A DNA stretch of 64,000 nucleotides, from NCBI GenBank assembly GCA_905250885.1, contig CAJNOQ010000179.1:1-64000 (forward strand), in the 5' to 3' direction. The notes under the pieces were generated by a model. The model saw nothing but the letters and a program-made list of their open reading frames with translations, did no database searches and was not told where the DNA came from. Positions 25,821-37,363 of the stretch are shown here, one piece after another; the stretch's first letter is position 1; every line of letters starts with the position of its first letter. The position numbers and the translations under genes were made by a program. This DNA is from Didymodactylos carnosus. Taxonomy: Eukaryota; Rotifera; Eurotatoria; Philodinida; Philodinidae.

Positions 25821-27418
25821 ATGGCATGGGATGTATTTCAAAAAATTCGTCGTGTATTAAAATTTAAATCATGTCGTATGATTATTATGTTAGCACTAAC
25901 TGTGTTTATTGCATTGGCCGAAATAATATTTGGTATTCGTGTACATTCTCAATTATTAATCGCTGATGGTCTCTTCTCATTTGCTGAAGGTATAGCACTT
26001 GCGGGTGCTCTATTAGCATTGAGATTTGCACAAGAAGAACGTAAATTACAACGAAATACATTTGGATGGGCTCGCCTTGAATTATTAGCTGGCCTATTAC
26101 AAGAAGTATTATTATTGTCTTTATCGTTAAGTATAATTGTTGATGCTATTAATAAAATAATAAATCCAGGTCACGTTGAACAACCTGTTGTAATGATCGT
26201 CTTAGGATCAGTTGGAGCGGCTATTGGCATTCTCGGTATGATAATGTTCAGAGGCTATCATCATGATCACAATATTGAATATGAAATTGTTGAAAAACGA
26301 AAAGATGATTTTGTTAAATCCGTCCATGATACATTACAACATGACATAATCGAAGATCATTCTCAATCACATGATGTTGGTAATGGTAAAGTTATTGAAG
26401 AAATGGTAATACCACAATTAATTGTACATGAATCAATAGAAGAAGAACAATCATTAATTAATGAACAACAACAAACTCCGTATTCATTGGATTTATCCAC
26501 TGAAGACGAAGAACACCATCAAAAGATAGAATTAATTGAGAATACTGACAATAATCCATTGAAAATTCCAACTATCTATAGTCGTTCGAGTAGTAGAACG
26601 TCAACTTATACGCATCAAACTGATTGTTTAGATGATGAACAATTTGAGGAATCCAGAATATATGCTACATTACATGCCTTACGTTTACATTCATTGGTAA
26701 GTAATATGAATTTTAATCAATTTTAGATTTATTTATATATTTTCTTCCTTTCGAAGGCCGTTCTATTAGAATCATTAATTGTTCTATTATCTGGTTTACT
26801 TAATTTATTTGTTCCAAATAAAGATGAAAATAAGAACGATATTAATCTTTGGCTAAAATATGTCGATCCCTCTTTAACATTACTTATGGTCATTGTAATT
26901 GCCATCAAAGCAGTACCCGTTGTTTGGTCATTAGGCCATATTTTAGTTGAATCGGTACCGGCCGGTATTAAAACGGAACAATTGATGCAATCAATATTAA
27001 AGGGTATACCACAAATAAGAGCTGTTCATAATTTTCATGTTTGGAGGTAGGTAAAAATCATTTACAAATAATGTTTTTGTGATATTCTTCTCTTTTTGGT
27101 TTTAGAGCAACTGCAAAAGATGTCTTTGCATCAATTCATCTTGTCTGTGACGATGATGTACTATTGAGTACTCAGACACAAATATTTGGACGTCAATTAA
27201 AAACTATTTTTGAAACACATTGTATTCGGCATTTTACATTACAATTTGAATATAATACAAAAGATATAAACCGGTGTGTATATGGTATGAGAAAACAAAG
27301 AGGACATTATTTAACAACACAACGAAAACCAAATATTGAAGATGTACAAATTTCGACTAAAGATAATCTGTCAATATGCAATAATTCACAAGTAGAAAAT
27401 GAGATGAAGGCTTTTTGA
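25821..27418 (+). CDS. ZnT1/ZnT10-like cation diffusion facilitator with altered metal site (492 aa)
   Basis: Member of the SLC30 (ZnT) group, whose relatives export Zn2+ or Mn2+ across membranes by proton exchange. Exons are 25821-26696, 26757-27046 and 27106-27418, GT-AG and in frame. TM1 starts MLALTVFIALAE, close to ZnT1 MLALTF. RNTFGWARLELLAGL and PGHVEQPVVMIVLG match the TM2-TM4 region of ZnT1. A 130-residue hydrophilic loop, poor in the histidine repeats typical of ZnT loops, precedes TM5. The cytoplasmic C-domain has RAVHNFHVWRATAKDVFASI. The canonical TM2 ligands His and Asp (human H43/D47) align with F52 and E56, and the TM5 Asp (D255) with V294, while H290 keeps the other TM5 ligand. 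It may therefore be a non-transporting or differently selective paralogue. The ATG was chosen because membrane homology begins soon after it. Confidence 0.85.
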
Positions 27419-28139
27419 AAATTGAATTTTAGCCCCTAATCTAATCTATATGTACTGGAATTTTTTATTCTTATTTTTTTAATGTACCTAAAAATGGTTA
27501 AATACATATTATTTCAGAAGTAGTGAGCAGACATCTGTGATACAGAAATAGTTTTTATCCCGATTACTACTTTCAAATAGAAGCTTAAACGAAATATTTT
27601 GTATTTTATCAATTAATTTTAGTGTATGTTCTTTTAAGGGTCAAATCTAAGAAACTTTTTTTTCTGATATGTAATTGTCTTACAAGTTATTGCCTTTTCT
27701 ATTAATTTTTGTTTTGTTTTTTTGTCGTATCTTCCTTATTTTTATGCAAGTATCAAATTTTCTTAAAAAAAATAATATTTGTCCTATACCCATTAGATAA
27801 AACTTAAATTAAAATATACTTGCTAAAGCTGATATTTCGGACAAAAACAGAATTGATCAATTTAGAGTTGATGCATTCTTCTTTTTCAATAAACCAACGA
27901 AGATGGTAAGCTAAGTGAACTTCTATCCACTAATAAGTAGTAGAAAATATGTTTGTTTTATATTATTTTCTTACACAAACGTCAGATGCTTGTACATGAA
28001 AAACAAATACATATTAAAATCACGGTAGAATGATGATGATAAATAACAATTTTCTTTTGGAAAATATGCACAAAAAAACAACAAAAATCGAATAAATTTT
28101 CTTGTTCGGTTGTTGTTGTTGTTTTTGTATCGATTTTTT
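27419..28139. other. Convergent 3' region between ZnT-like and eL15 genes
   Basis: AT-rich spacer between two convergent genes, presumably both 3' UTRs. A (GTT)n-like run lies near 28110-28128. No other gene seen. Confidence 0.5.
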
Positions 28140-28818
28140 TTAACGATATCTTCGTAAACTGAGCTGTTGACGACGTTTCCAGTTCTTTCTTCTTGATCCA
28201 CCAGTTGTTTGCGAATAATGATGCCCTTTTCCAAGTCCTCGTGATTTTCTTCCAGCTGACGTTAAACCGCGTAATTCACGATGTTTTTTGGCTGGTTTAC
28301 ATATCCAATTAATTCTTGGATCATGTCGTACACCTATAAAACAGAGAATAGTACTTTTTAGTAATCCGTTATCTACTTTTCTTTCATATTCTCTCACCTT
28401 TATGAAATGGATCAATTAAAATAACTTCATAAAATTTATATGTCGCATCTTGTGCTACCCAATATGAATTTAGGACACGTAAGGTTGAACAACGTCTTCC
28501 TACTCGCTCTTCGGCAACCGATTGTAATGATCGTTGAAATTTTAACTGATTGATACCTTGAGTTTTGGGTTTACCGTAGACTTGCCCTTTTGGTACTGGT
28601 TTCTTACGTGATCCACGACGAACACGTACACGATAAATAACATAACCGGGTTTCGCTTTATAACCCATACGACGTGCTTTCTCTGGACGTGTGGATTTTG
28701 GTGCACGATGAACAGCGGCTAATTGACGATAATGCCACGTACGTATACGAAATATAAAACGCATAACATCACTTTGTTTTTTACGATAAATTTCTTGAAG
28801 ATATTTATAAGCACCCAT
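28140..28818 (-). CDS. RPL15: Ribosomal protein eL15 (204 aa, 2 exons)
   Basis: Structural protein of the large cytoplasmic ribosomal subunit. The first exon is 28398-28818 and the second 28140-28333, joined by a 64-bp GT-AG intron to exactly 204 residues, the length of the human protein. The N-terminus begins [20 protein letters not shown]. Later conserved blocks are [58 protein letters not shown], and in the second exon [20 protein letters not shown] ending in LRRYR. The upstream acceptor ends 50 nt before the ATG. Identity is certain. Confidence 0.98.
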
Positions 28819-29318
28819 TATGATGATAGATTATGAGGCTTAGATTTCAAGCAGATTCTATAATAAGTCTAAAAAAAACAATGACATAAGAAATTTCAAA
28901 AAGTAGTGGCAGAGAAGAATAAGCTAATTGGATAAACAGTCAACTTCTACATAAAAAGTGAAATGCACAAGGGAACTTAGTTTCGTCAGCCACATTCTTT
29001 TTCCAATCTGTTCAGCAAGGCTCAAAAGTAGAACAAAAAAAAACCATGTATTGATTAAATTATTTACAACATGAACAAAAAGGAATGAGATTAACCAACA
29101 ATTAGCACTAAGTTTTCTGACTCATTCAACGAACTGTCGCAATAAACAGAAAAATATTGAGATATTTTAATTCTGTATAATATTCACATAAACTTAAACA
29201 ATATTATAGCGCCGTCAGACTCAATGAGAAAAAAGTAACATACATACTTCGAAATAAAAAAAGCTTTACAAATTTCGTTTTCTTTCCTTTAATAATTAGA
29301 AGAAAATAAGAGTTTACT
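28819..29318. other. Spacer between RNase H2C and eL15 genes
   Basis: 500 bp of AT-rich DNA between two minus-strand genes. It contains the T-rich acceptor (complement of 28869-28880) that probably starts the eL15 mRNA body. Nothing else was recognised. Confidence 0.4.
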
Positions 29319-29714
29319 TTATTCATGTAAAATTTTCGCTATCGATAACCATTTTGCTGAACGAACAATACAATCATTATCTGTAGTAGGACAATCCAGA
29401 TTAAAATATGTTATTTTACGAAACGTTCCTGTTGATATTAAATGTTCATTATTTTCTTTTTCACAAATAAGGCCAACATAATCATTTGGTAATTCTAATG
29501 TTTTACCATTCAGTGGGCGTCCTCGGAATGATGCTGTATATTCCGTCGTTTGTCCGTCACCACCAACATTTGAAGCAGCACAACATTCTTGAACTGAATC
29601 TGTAAAATGTCGTTTTATATTTGCCGAACCATTGTACAGAATATTAAAAGGCATTGCATAGACATTGGTCACATTCGTTTGCAAACTTTTCTCAGTTATA
29701 TGAATTTTACTCAT
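29319..29714 (-). CDS. RNASEH2C: Ribonuclease H2 subunit C (131 aa)
   Basis: Non-catalytic subunit that pairs with subunit B and supports catalytic subunit A in removing ribonucleotides from DNA in the nucleus. A single open exon encodes 131 residues against 164 in human. The diagnostic segment is TASFRGRPLNGKTLELPNDY (60-79) followed by VGLICE, aligning with SFRGRCLRGEEVAVP and VGYVM of human RNASEH2C. The end, RSAKWLSIAKILHE, fits the C-terminal helix. The ATG directly follows a 3' splice acceptor (TTCTGTTTCAG), so the mRNA body starts at or next to the start codon. A hairpin repeat lies 166 bp upstream. Confidence 0.85.
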   Translation of the reverse strand: MSKIHITEKSLQTNVTNVYAMPFNILYNGSANIKRHFTDSVQECCAASNVGGDGQTTEYTASFRGRPLNGKTLELPNDYVGLICEKENNEHLISTGTFRKITYFNLDCPTTDNDCIVRSAKWLSIAKILHE

Positions 29715-29879
29715 CTGAAACAGAATATAAAATGAAGTTTAGTTGTGTAACCTTGAGTGACAGAACAAATCAGTTTTCTAGTTGTTGCATAGTTTAACCT
29801 AAGACATCTTCAACGTGTCATCTAAACAAAATTTTGGAGGTGGTACAGTAAAGAAAACAGATTTAAGTAAGAAATATAG

Positions 29880-30028
29880 CACTGCGACAAAATGCATGTT
29901 CAAGTTATCACTTAAAACACTACTCGAGCTTTCGATCTTTATTCAAGGGTCATCATCAGGAGGACCCTTGAATAAAGGTCAAAAGTTCGAGTTTAAGTAA
30001 TAACTTGAACATGCATTTTGTTGCAGTG
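29880..30028. repeat. Small hairpin repeat (149 bp)
   Basis: Inverted arms of about 70 bp (CACTGCGACAAAATGCATG at the left, its near-complement at the right) surround a short centre at about 29950-29962. The arms carry ACCCTTGAATAAAG and its complement. On the minus strand the centre reads CTGATGA and GAAA follows 19 nt later, resembling a hammerhead core. There is no open reading frame. It lies between the chromoshadow and RNase H2C genes. Confidence 0.7.
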
Positions 30029-30351
30029 TCATCTAAATCTAGACGTACTTTTCAACTTGAAAAGAGGAAATTACTATCTTTTCTTTTGCTCAAACATATC
30101 CTAAAGTCAACGTATAACAGTATATACAACTTTTAAGAAAAAACCTCCTTTTCAACTTTCTAGAAATTTTGGTAGCACTAGTACACTATATGATAGATTT
30201 TGCATTACAGATTTGAATTGAATTTGAATTACAATACAGCATAATCAATAGTTATTAGTGTAGAAATGCCTTTTAAAACAAATTTCTGGTAAAATCGCAT
30301 TATATTTACATAACAACAAAATAATACAAGATAACTTACAGAACAGATCTG

Positions 30352-30876
30352 TTAATCAATGAATATTGAAGTATTTTGAAAGTAATCAATAACTTTATTA
30401 TTACATAATTCATTGAGAATCGTAGATGGTACAAGTTCATAATCCATACAATTAGTATATTGTACCAAAAAATATAATTGTTTATCTACTTTTATCACGC
30501 CGTGTAGACGCTCGATTGTATAACCGCGTTGAATGCCATAGGAATCAGATTGAGGTTCTTTTAAAACTAATACAGGTGTTCGTTTCTGAACTTGTTGTTC
30601 TGCTTGTTCAATGTTGTTAGTTAATACATTGTTCTTTGACGTCAATAGCGATGATTTTTTCGTTTTCGATGGTAGATTTTGATGGTTTATAGCCTTCTCA
30701 TCATTGACTTTTTGTCGATATTTCGATACTGGTCTGGTTACTACAGCAGGTACATGGTTTTTAGTGGCGATACCGTTCTTTTGTTTACATCGGTTTTTCG
30801 ATGCGTTGACAACGGACTCAATTTGAACATCTTCTTCATCTGACAGAATAATAACATCATCTTGATTATCGTTCAT
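30352..30876 (-). CDS. SIM plus chromoshadow-domain protein (174 aa)
   Basis: Probable small chromatin adaptor. Residues 7-16 (DVIILSDEED) are a textbook SUMO-interacting motif, a hydrophobic core followed by acidic residues. A basic, disordered linker rich in Lys, Asn and Gln follows (about 25-110). Residues 116-172 (RGYTIERLHGVI, LYFLVQY, DYELVPSTI, VIDYFQNT) match the chromoshadow domain of HP1 proteins, which dimerises and binds PxVxL peptides. There is no N-terminal chromodomain, so it would not read H3K9 methylation itself. A T-rich acceptor (TTTTTTCTTTAG) ends 20 nt before the chosen ATG. The frame is open slightly further upstream, but those residues look untranslated. HP1 family membership is inferred from motif pattern. 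Confidence 0.7.
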   Translation of the reverse strand: MNDNQDDVIILSDEEDVQIESVVNASKNRCKQKNGIATKNHVPAVVTRPVSKYRQKVNDEKAINHQNLPSKTKKSSLLTSKNNVLTNNIEQAEQQVQKRTPVLVLKEPQSDSYGIQRGYTIERLHGVIKVDKQLYFLVQYTNCMDYELVPSTILNELCNNKVIDYFQNTSIFID

Positions 30877-30896
30877 ATCATAAAAACATAACAAAT

Positions 30897-33380
30897 CTAA
30901 AGAAAAAACAAACAAGTATCATTCTCAGGCTTTGAGAGTTCATACAAATGTTTGATGTCTATACTGTGTAACTCAAAATGAATTTTTACAAATTTGAGTG
31001 CCTCATATAAACTTATCACAATAAGAATTTCATCCCGAAATGCTTATCCGTTCAAAAGTCATAGGTGGTATATTGGCAAAAATGAGACTGTACATAAGAT
31101 GTACTTTCCTACAGCTTGACAAGAGCGCACAAGATCGGGTGACATTCAAATCTGAAAACTGGTCGAGACACCTTTTAATTTTCTCTTTTCAGCGCACTTA
31201 AAGTCTCTAATACAAAGTTTAGAGTTTTTGTTAAATATACAGTTTTATCAAGAACAGTAATGAATTGATTTTAATCAGCTTGTAAATTTTATGCAAATAA
31301 GAAACAATTTATTTGGATGCGTTGCTTCGCTGCAAGTAAGTATTATACATTATAAATAAGGAAGTATACTTTAACACCGTATACATGTTTTAAGAAAAGG
31401 AATTTCGAATTTCGTCAGGCCTCATGGACAACACTAGAAACCTATCAGAGTTCATTTTGGTAATCAATTACATATTGACTGAAAGTACGAACTTTAGAAT
31501 ATACTTTGATACGTTTATCTCAAAATCTTGTTTTGATAGATAGCTTTCTTTTGTTAAAAAGTTCTCAACCAAAACCCATCAGCATTCTCCAACTACAAAT
31601 TTTAAACTGATACCTCTTAAAGTAGATATATTGTCTGGAAAGTAGAGAATCTAACTGATGAACACTTATTCTTACATAAAATATTTAAGCTACACATCCA
31701 TATCATATAAAGTCTCAGATTTCACTGTATTAGTACTTATCGAAAACACCCTGTACAAACATTGAACGTCACGTTCATATACAAAAGTCCTATCTAAACG
31801 TGGCTTTCATTGCGATTTTAGAAGATTCTGGTGAAACTTGCCAGCTTTAATATGACTTTTCAGCGACGAAGGGAACCAAGTATAATTAAGGCAGAAATAT
31901 GTATGTAGAAGGTGTTTTGTTTCACCTCACAGTGATGTATTCATTTGTTTTCCTACAGTACGGACCCTTTTCCACACTTTATCTCTTCTGCGTCGTTCAT
32001 ATTTTTAACTGACACATCGACCTCCCCTCTACTTTTTACGCAATAGATCCATCAAAATCCTACTTTGTAAGAAGAAGCTAAAGAGCAACTTTTTATAGAA
32101 GAAAAGGAAAATACTAAACAATACGCTCTATTCGAACACTCAGATGTCGACAGCTTACACATTTAAATTTTTCTATAGGCGGCGAAAAATTTCTCGTCAC
32201 ACAAAAAAGCAATCCATAGATATAGGTTTCATAATATGCGTTGGATTTGAAATCATGATTAGCGAAGAACAACAAAAACAACGGAGCCTCACTCGCTCTT
32301 TCTTGTACAAACAAGTTTAAATTCAGTAATACTTAGAAACATGCAATTGTTCATTCTAGGCTATAAATCTAGCGTTCATCCGAACAAATTAGCTAAACTT
32401 TAAAAATAAAAACGTATCATTAAATTTTTTGAGACATAGTTGTTTTGTTAACAATTTTATTTTAGACTCAATCACTTATAATCAATTGATAGAATATTTG
32501 TTCCTTATTTTGAACATCATTAAAGTAGCTGTGTTTGAAAATTTGTCGTTCTTTCTTTTTTGTCATGTGATCCTTGTACACAGTGATTTCCGTCAAGAAA
32601 ACTTTTTTCCATGACATGTTCTTTTTTATGGTATAGTAAGCATTACATATTTCTACATTATTAAAATTGAATTGACTATAGACTAGCTTTTTTTTCTCTA
32701 TTCTTGTATAAATATATTATTAAGAAAAACTTGATTCACTTTTTCCATTATTTTTTGTATATGTTTTTCAAAAGTATCTCTATATCCGGGTTTTGCAATT
32801 AAAATTCTCGTTGAACGTGTACCATAGGAAAAAGAAAAAAAAAGTGTTTTCTCACAGAATTCAAAGAAAAAATTTTGAATTTTTTTTTCTTCTCAAGTAA
32901 CAATTTATCATCAAGAGAACAATGTCCAAGACACAAGATTTATTCCTTTGTTTGGCACACACACATACAGAGAAACAAAAAAAAACACATCGTGAAGTAA
33001 TTTCCAAGTATGCATGTTAAAATATAAAAGTCATAAAGATGTTAATATGACATATTAAAAAAATAATTTGCCCGTCAACTCTATATTTTCTTCTCTAATT
33101 ACAATGTCAAAATTTTCTTCAAGTATATGATCGATTTTTTTTTGTTATATTCTACAGAACTGCAAATAAACGACAAAATTGATCCTCTATTAATGAGATA
33201 ACTACGTAAGTTTATAATAATATCGTAAAATAAAATTTTCTCCAAAAAATTGCCGTCAAAAGGCACACTGTATAGAATTGAAACTATATGTCTCGTTCAG
33301 CACAATAGGTTTTTTGAAGCGGTACGTGTAGGGAAATCTAAGCGGTTTAGGAATGACGAGCTAGCCTCATTGTAATCACT
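30897..33380. other. Intergenic stretch without a recognised gene
   Basis: AT-rich sequence upstream of the chromoshadow gene. Only short open frames without conserved character or splice continuity were seen. Confidence 0.4.
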
Positions 33381-33384
33381 TATG

Positions 33385-34970
33385 ACGAAAAAATACTTAA
33401 AATATGGCAAAAAGAGAGGTAAGTTAGAAAATCTATTTTTAAATAAAGCATTACCATTTAAAAAAAGAATAATGCATGACCATTTTTTGAATAACTTTTA
33501 AATGATGAAAGTTAGAGAGCTGACTTTTTCTGCTATGAAAAGAGGAGATTGTGAAACATCTTTTTACAAGCAGAAACCTTTTTAGAGGTTTTTTCGAGAG
33601 ATTTCTGGAAAACTCGTGTATAACGGAAAAATTTAAAATACCAAAGTGTTGAATTTTTTACATCAGTAGATAGAACAAAATGGGATCTAAGCGACCTCTG
33701 AATCTTTCTTGGTTGAGCTGTGGTATCGGATTTGCTGGTAGTTTCAGGATATTCCCTTAGGTGTGGTAATCCCGAAAAATGAAGGGAAACACAAGTTATC
33801 GGGCACGCTGAGTCTTGTGGCGGCGTTTGTTTTCCGAAAAAAGTTCAAATATCTAGCGAAAACCTATATTATGTGAACCAGTTTTTACTAATTAACCAAT
33901 TTTTGCCTATTTTCACGTAAACTTCGAAAATTCTGAAATCAGTCAAAATCAGACTACCTCAGAATATCAAGATATGATCTATTTTATCTGCATCATATCA
34001 GGAAGTTCAATAGAACTTTTAAAAGCCAATACAAAATACCTGGATTTTTGGAAAGAAGAAATCTTCTGAAGTAAGGGAATATTTTATACTACTCTTAACT
34101 ACAGAATCATACTGAGCAGATTAAATTAGAATATATCTTGATATTCTGAGGTAGTTTGGATTGGTTTTGACTGATTTATGAATTTTACGTGAAAATAGGC
34201 AAAAATGAGTTATTTCACATAATATAGGTTTTGTGAAAACTTCCAAGGACTTGTCCGTTTTCCAAAGAAAATAGAAGGTTGAGATTTAAATGTATAGAGT
34301 TTTCTAGGGGAAAATGACCAGATCAAATCTTTCGCTAATTTGTGTATATTGTGGTGTTCACAACTCCTAAAAATTGTGCGTACAAACCCTGAATGTGGCG
34401 GTTTCAACCACTGAAAGTTCTATGTTGATGATTACAAACTCAGAATTCGTAATATCCTTCCCGTAAAATATAGTCTCCTTTTTTAAATAACTTCGATATT
34501 AGAATGTTATTCTGCATGTGTGTTGTATCGATAAAATAGCATCTTACTAAGCCCTCTCATATATATAAATTACAAATACAATTATTAAATTTAACATAAT
34601 TGCAGTTATCTCTCGCCTGTTTCTCTTTTGTTCCTACGAAGTAAAATTTTTTTTGTTTTTTTTGATTTTCTTTAAAAAAAGTTCTCCTTTTCTGAAAGCT
34701 TCCAAGAACTTGTCTGATTTCCGAAGGAAGTGGAAGTTTGCGGTTTAAACTAACGATGCAAGCAAAAAACGGGCCGACCAAATCTTGAGATGGGTTCGAC
34801 TCCGCTGGCCCTTTACAACGTCTTAAAACGACCAGAGCATCGTCTTACTTCTGATCGTTTACTACAATTAAGGTTAATTAGTAAAAACTAGCCATATTTT
34901 AAGTATTTTCATTCAAAAAATTCAAAAAATGGTCATGCATTATTCTTTTTTTAAACGGACAATAGCTAAA
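33385..34970. repeat. Cluster of scrambled inverted repeats
   Basis: The clearest pair is 33861-33985 against 34125-34236, sharing CAGAATATCAAGATAT and TTTTGCCTATTTTCACGTAA with their complements. Outer blocks near 33393 (ATACTTAAAATATGGC) and 33456 (AAAGAATAATGCATGACCAT) recur inverted near 34892 and 34920, but in the order expected for separate flips, not a simple foldback. Two copies of CTTCCAAGRACTTGTC-type sequence lie at about 34240 and 34700. There is no coding frame. Confidence 0.6.
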
Positions 34971-35251
34971 AGAGCCAACTCAAAATGAGCGTACGTGCTG
35001 CCTTTCCTATTTCAATCCCGCAGTAGTTTTCCTCTCTATCTAGATTACAAATAGTGACATATATTTTCGGTCTGAAAGACAAAAGTATTTTTCTGCTTTG
35101 TTTTGTTGTATAATTACAGTCATTATCTCAATACACACTCATAATTGCTAAAAGTCAGAAGAAATACATACACACATCATACTGAAGAAAAATATGAAAT
35201 ACATGCGATGATATCAGTGGTTATACATAGTATTCATATCAAATATTCCAG

Positions 35252-35640
35252 TGCCATTCGTTATTCTTGATGTATTAAAAAAATATAACACGGCAGATCA
35301 TCCACAGACCTCGACTTTTCTAAATATACTTTGTACGATATTAAATGGATGTATGAACCAGACAACGAATACTTCATCTCATCCGGTTGTCACAACTCCT
35401 ATACATTACTCAAAAAATGAACCATTTTCATCAAATCTGTTACCAAACTCAATGGTTATCATTATTATTTTATCAGTTTTATCCATTTTTGGTGTTTGTT
35501 TCATGATATTTGGTCCGCTTCAAAGAAGCGAAGCTTATAAACGCGTCGAAAATTTCACGTTTGGTATTAACCCCATTTTCAATATCGATAATCGTGAACA
35601 ATCGATGTCGACACCCTTAGAAGATAATGTAGAATTGTAA
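35252..35640 (+). CDS. Terminal exon of an unknown single-pass membrane protein
   Basis: An open frame starts directly after a 3' splice acceptor (AAATATTCCAG, ending 35250) and runs to a TAA stop. It encodes about 129 residues: an N-terminal part rich in Thr/Asn/Ser with glycosylation sites (NQT, NTS), one hydrophobic segment (MVIIIILSVLSIFGVCFMIF), then a ~45-residue polar tail ending LEDNVEL. This is the layout of the end of a type I membrane protein. No upstream exon was found; the sequence just upstream is the scrambled repeat cluster. A shorter product could start at the ATG at 35353. Family not recognised. Confidence 0.45.
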
Positions 35641-36184
35641 AAGGTTCAATTTTTGGTGTTGTACATATTTAAATATAAATAATAACTTTATAGAAAGGAG
35701 AGAAAAGAACAAACGGATATGTCAACGAAAGCGTGAATAGTGCACGTTTATTTAAAGAATGTGTCGGTAGATCACCGTGTTGCTGTTTATCAGGTACTTG
35801 CAGTCTAACTACACTACACAGAGAATAATTTATTATGAATGAACAGGCTGTAGATGTTCTTTGACTATACTACTTAGAAGAGTATTTACCTAGTATTTTC
35901 TCAGAATGCGTGCAATAACCATGAAAAAACATCTATAGAGCCAAATTCTGGATAAAACTAATTTTTCTCGTTTAACGCAACGCATGTACTGTGAATCCAC
36001 CTTAATTACTATTCAATATTAACGTCTCTACTGCTCAGCGAACTCTATGTCATTTTCATTCTTGACAGTAATTATATGTTAGCTTCGAGAGAGTTCCGTA
36101 CTTTCTGGTAATTTATTTAAAAAAATTTAACAAAGAATGCTGTTAATTACTCAGTTATGGGAATGTGGAAAAAATTTAACTATT
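35641..36184. other. Convergent 3' spacer
   Basis: AT-rich DNA between the terminal exon above and the riboflavin kinase stop codon, presumably both 3' UTRs. Nothing else recognised. Confidence 0.4.
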
Positions 36185-37097
36185 TTACAGAGTAAAGTAT
36201 TTATCTGTCTTATAGCGTTTATATTCTTCTTTATCGAGCTCTGTTTTTGTACATTCAATATCGTTTTCAATTGCGGTTTTTAATTCATCTACAACAACAA
36301 ATAATTATTCAAACATTTATTCTTCATGCTATATTATTCATCAACACTTACCAACACTGTTGAATGACGTCATCTTTCTTATTTCGCCTAATATAACAAC
36401 TTTTAATGTTTCACCATAAAAATCATTCGGAAATTTATGTAATATATGCGCTTCCTAAATAAAAGATCCTATAAAGTGATGGGGATGATATATACTTCTT
36501 TTTCCCTCTCTCTCTACACATCGTATTAACTGTCCTAGCAAGCATTTTTCTTATGCACAGCAATATAATGGTTCCCGATTTTGTGTGTATTGAAGCAAAA
36601 CTGCCTAATACTCATCTCTACTTTTTGTTTTTCTCTCTGTTCTTTTTCCGAAGTGATAAATAAAATTTAAACTAACTATACTTCTTTTTAATAAAGAGAT
36701 GTTACGAGTGATATGCTTATTCTTAGCACATTTATTCATTTCAACTCCTTGACAACACAATGTATAATGTTCCTAACCATTGCCCTTTTCTCAATATTAT
36801 AAAATGGATTTGTGCCAACGCTCATAACCATTCTATAAACCGTTTTATCATTATTTAACTGTGCCCATCCAAAATACACTCCTTGATAAATTTCCTTTGG
36901 TAATATTTCAACGACATCTTCGGCAAAATTAGCTGAACAAAAACCATAAAAATAATAGTCATAATAACGTAAACAGTCTATTCTAACAAGTGAACTTGCC
37001 TTTCAGTACCTGTTGGTATGCCCAACTCTTTACTTCCACGACCAAAGCCTTTCACAATTGTGCCCAACGTAAAATATGGAAAAGGAGATCGCGACAT
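36185..37097 (-). CDS. RFK: Riboflavin kinase (149 aa, 4 exons)
   Basis: Cytosolic enzyme that phosphorylates riboflavin with ATP to FMN, the first step to flavin cofactors. Exons in coding order are 37010-37097, 36778-36932, 36352-36454 and 36185-36288, all GT-AG, giving 149 residues against 155 in human. Visible motifs are KGFGRGSKELGIPTANF (16-32), containing the PTAN nucleotide/Mg site; YQGVYFGWA; MVMSVGTNPFY; and MEAHILHKF (81-89), whose Glu82 is the catalytic base equivalent. These are followed by DFYGETLKVVILGEIRKM. The stand-alone kinase form, without an FAD synthetase domain, is the animal type. It lies 266 bp downstream of the AKTIP-like gene on the same strand, and a T-rich acceptor ends 20 nt before its ATG. 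Confidence 0.95.
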
Positions 37098-37363
37098 GAT
37101 ATAGATGGAATATTGATCTAGAAAATGAGAAAAGATCGTATTATTCATTTCGCATAAGGAATTTATCTCTGGAAATAGATCTGGTGGTCCTAATGGTGAT
37201 TGCTATAATTGAAATAGTAAGTCGAGTGTAAAAGCCTGCATTAAATATACAATAATGAGATTTATTTCATAAAAATATAAAAAGTAATATACAAGAACCG
37301 ATGACAGTCAAAAACACAAAATTGTAGATGAACGGAATTATAAAAAGAGCTATTCGAAAATGA

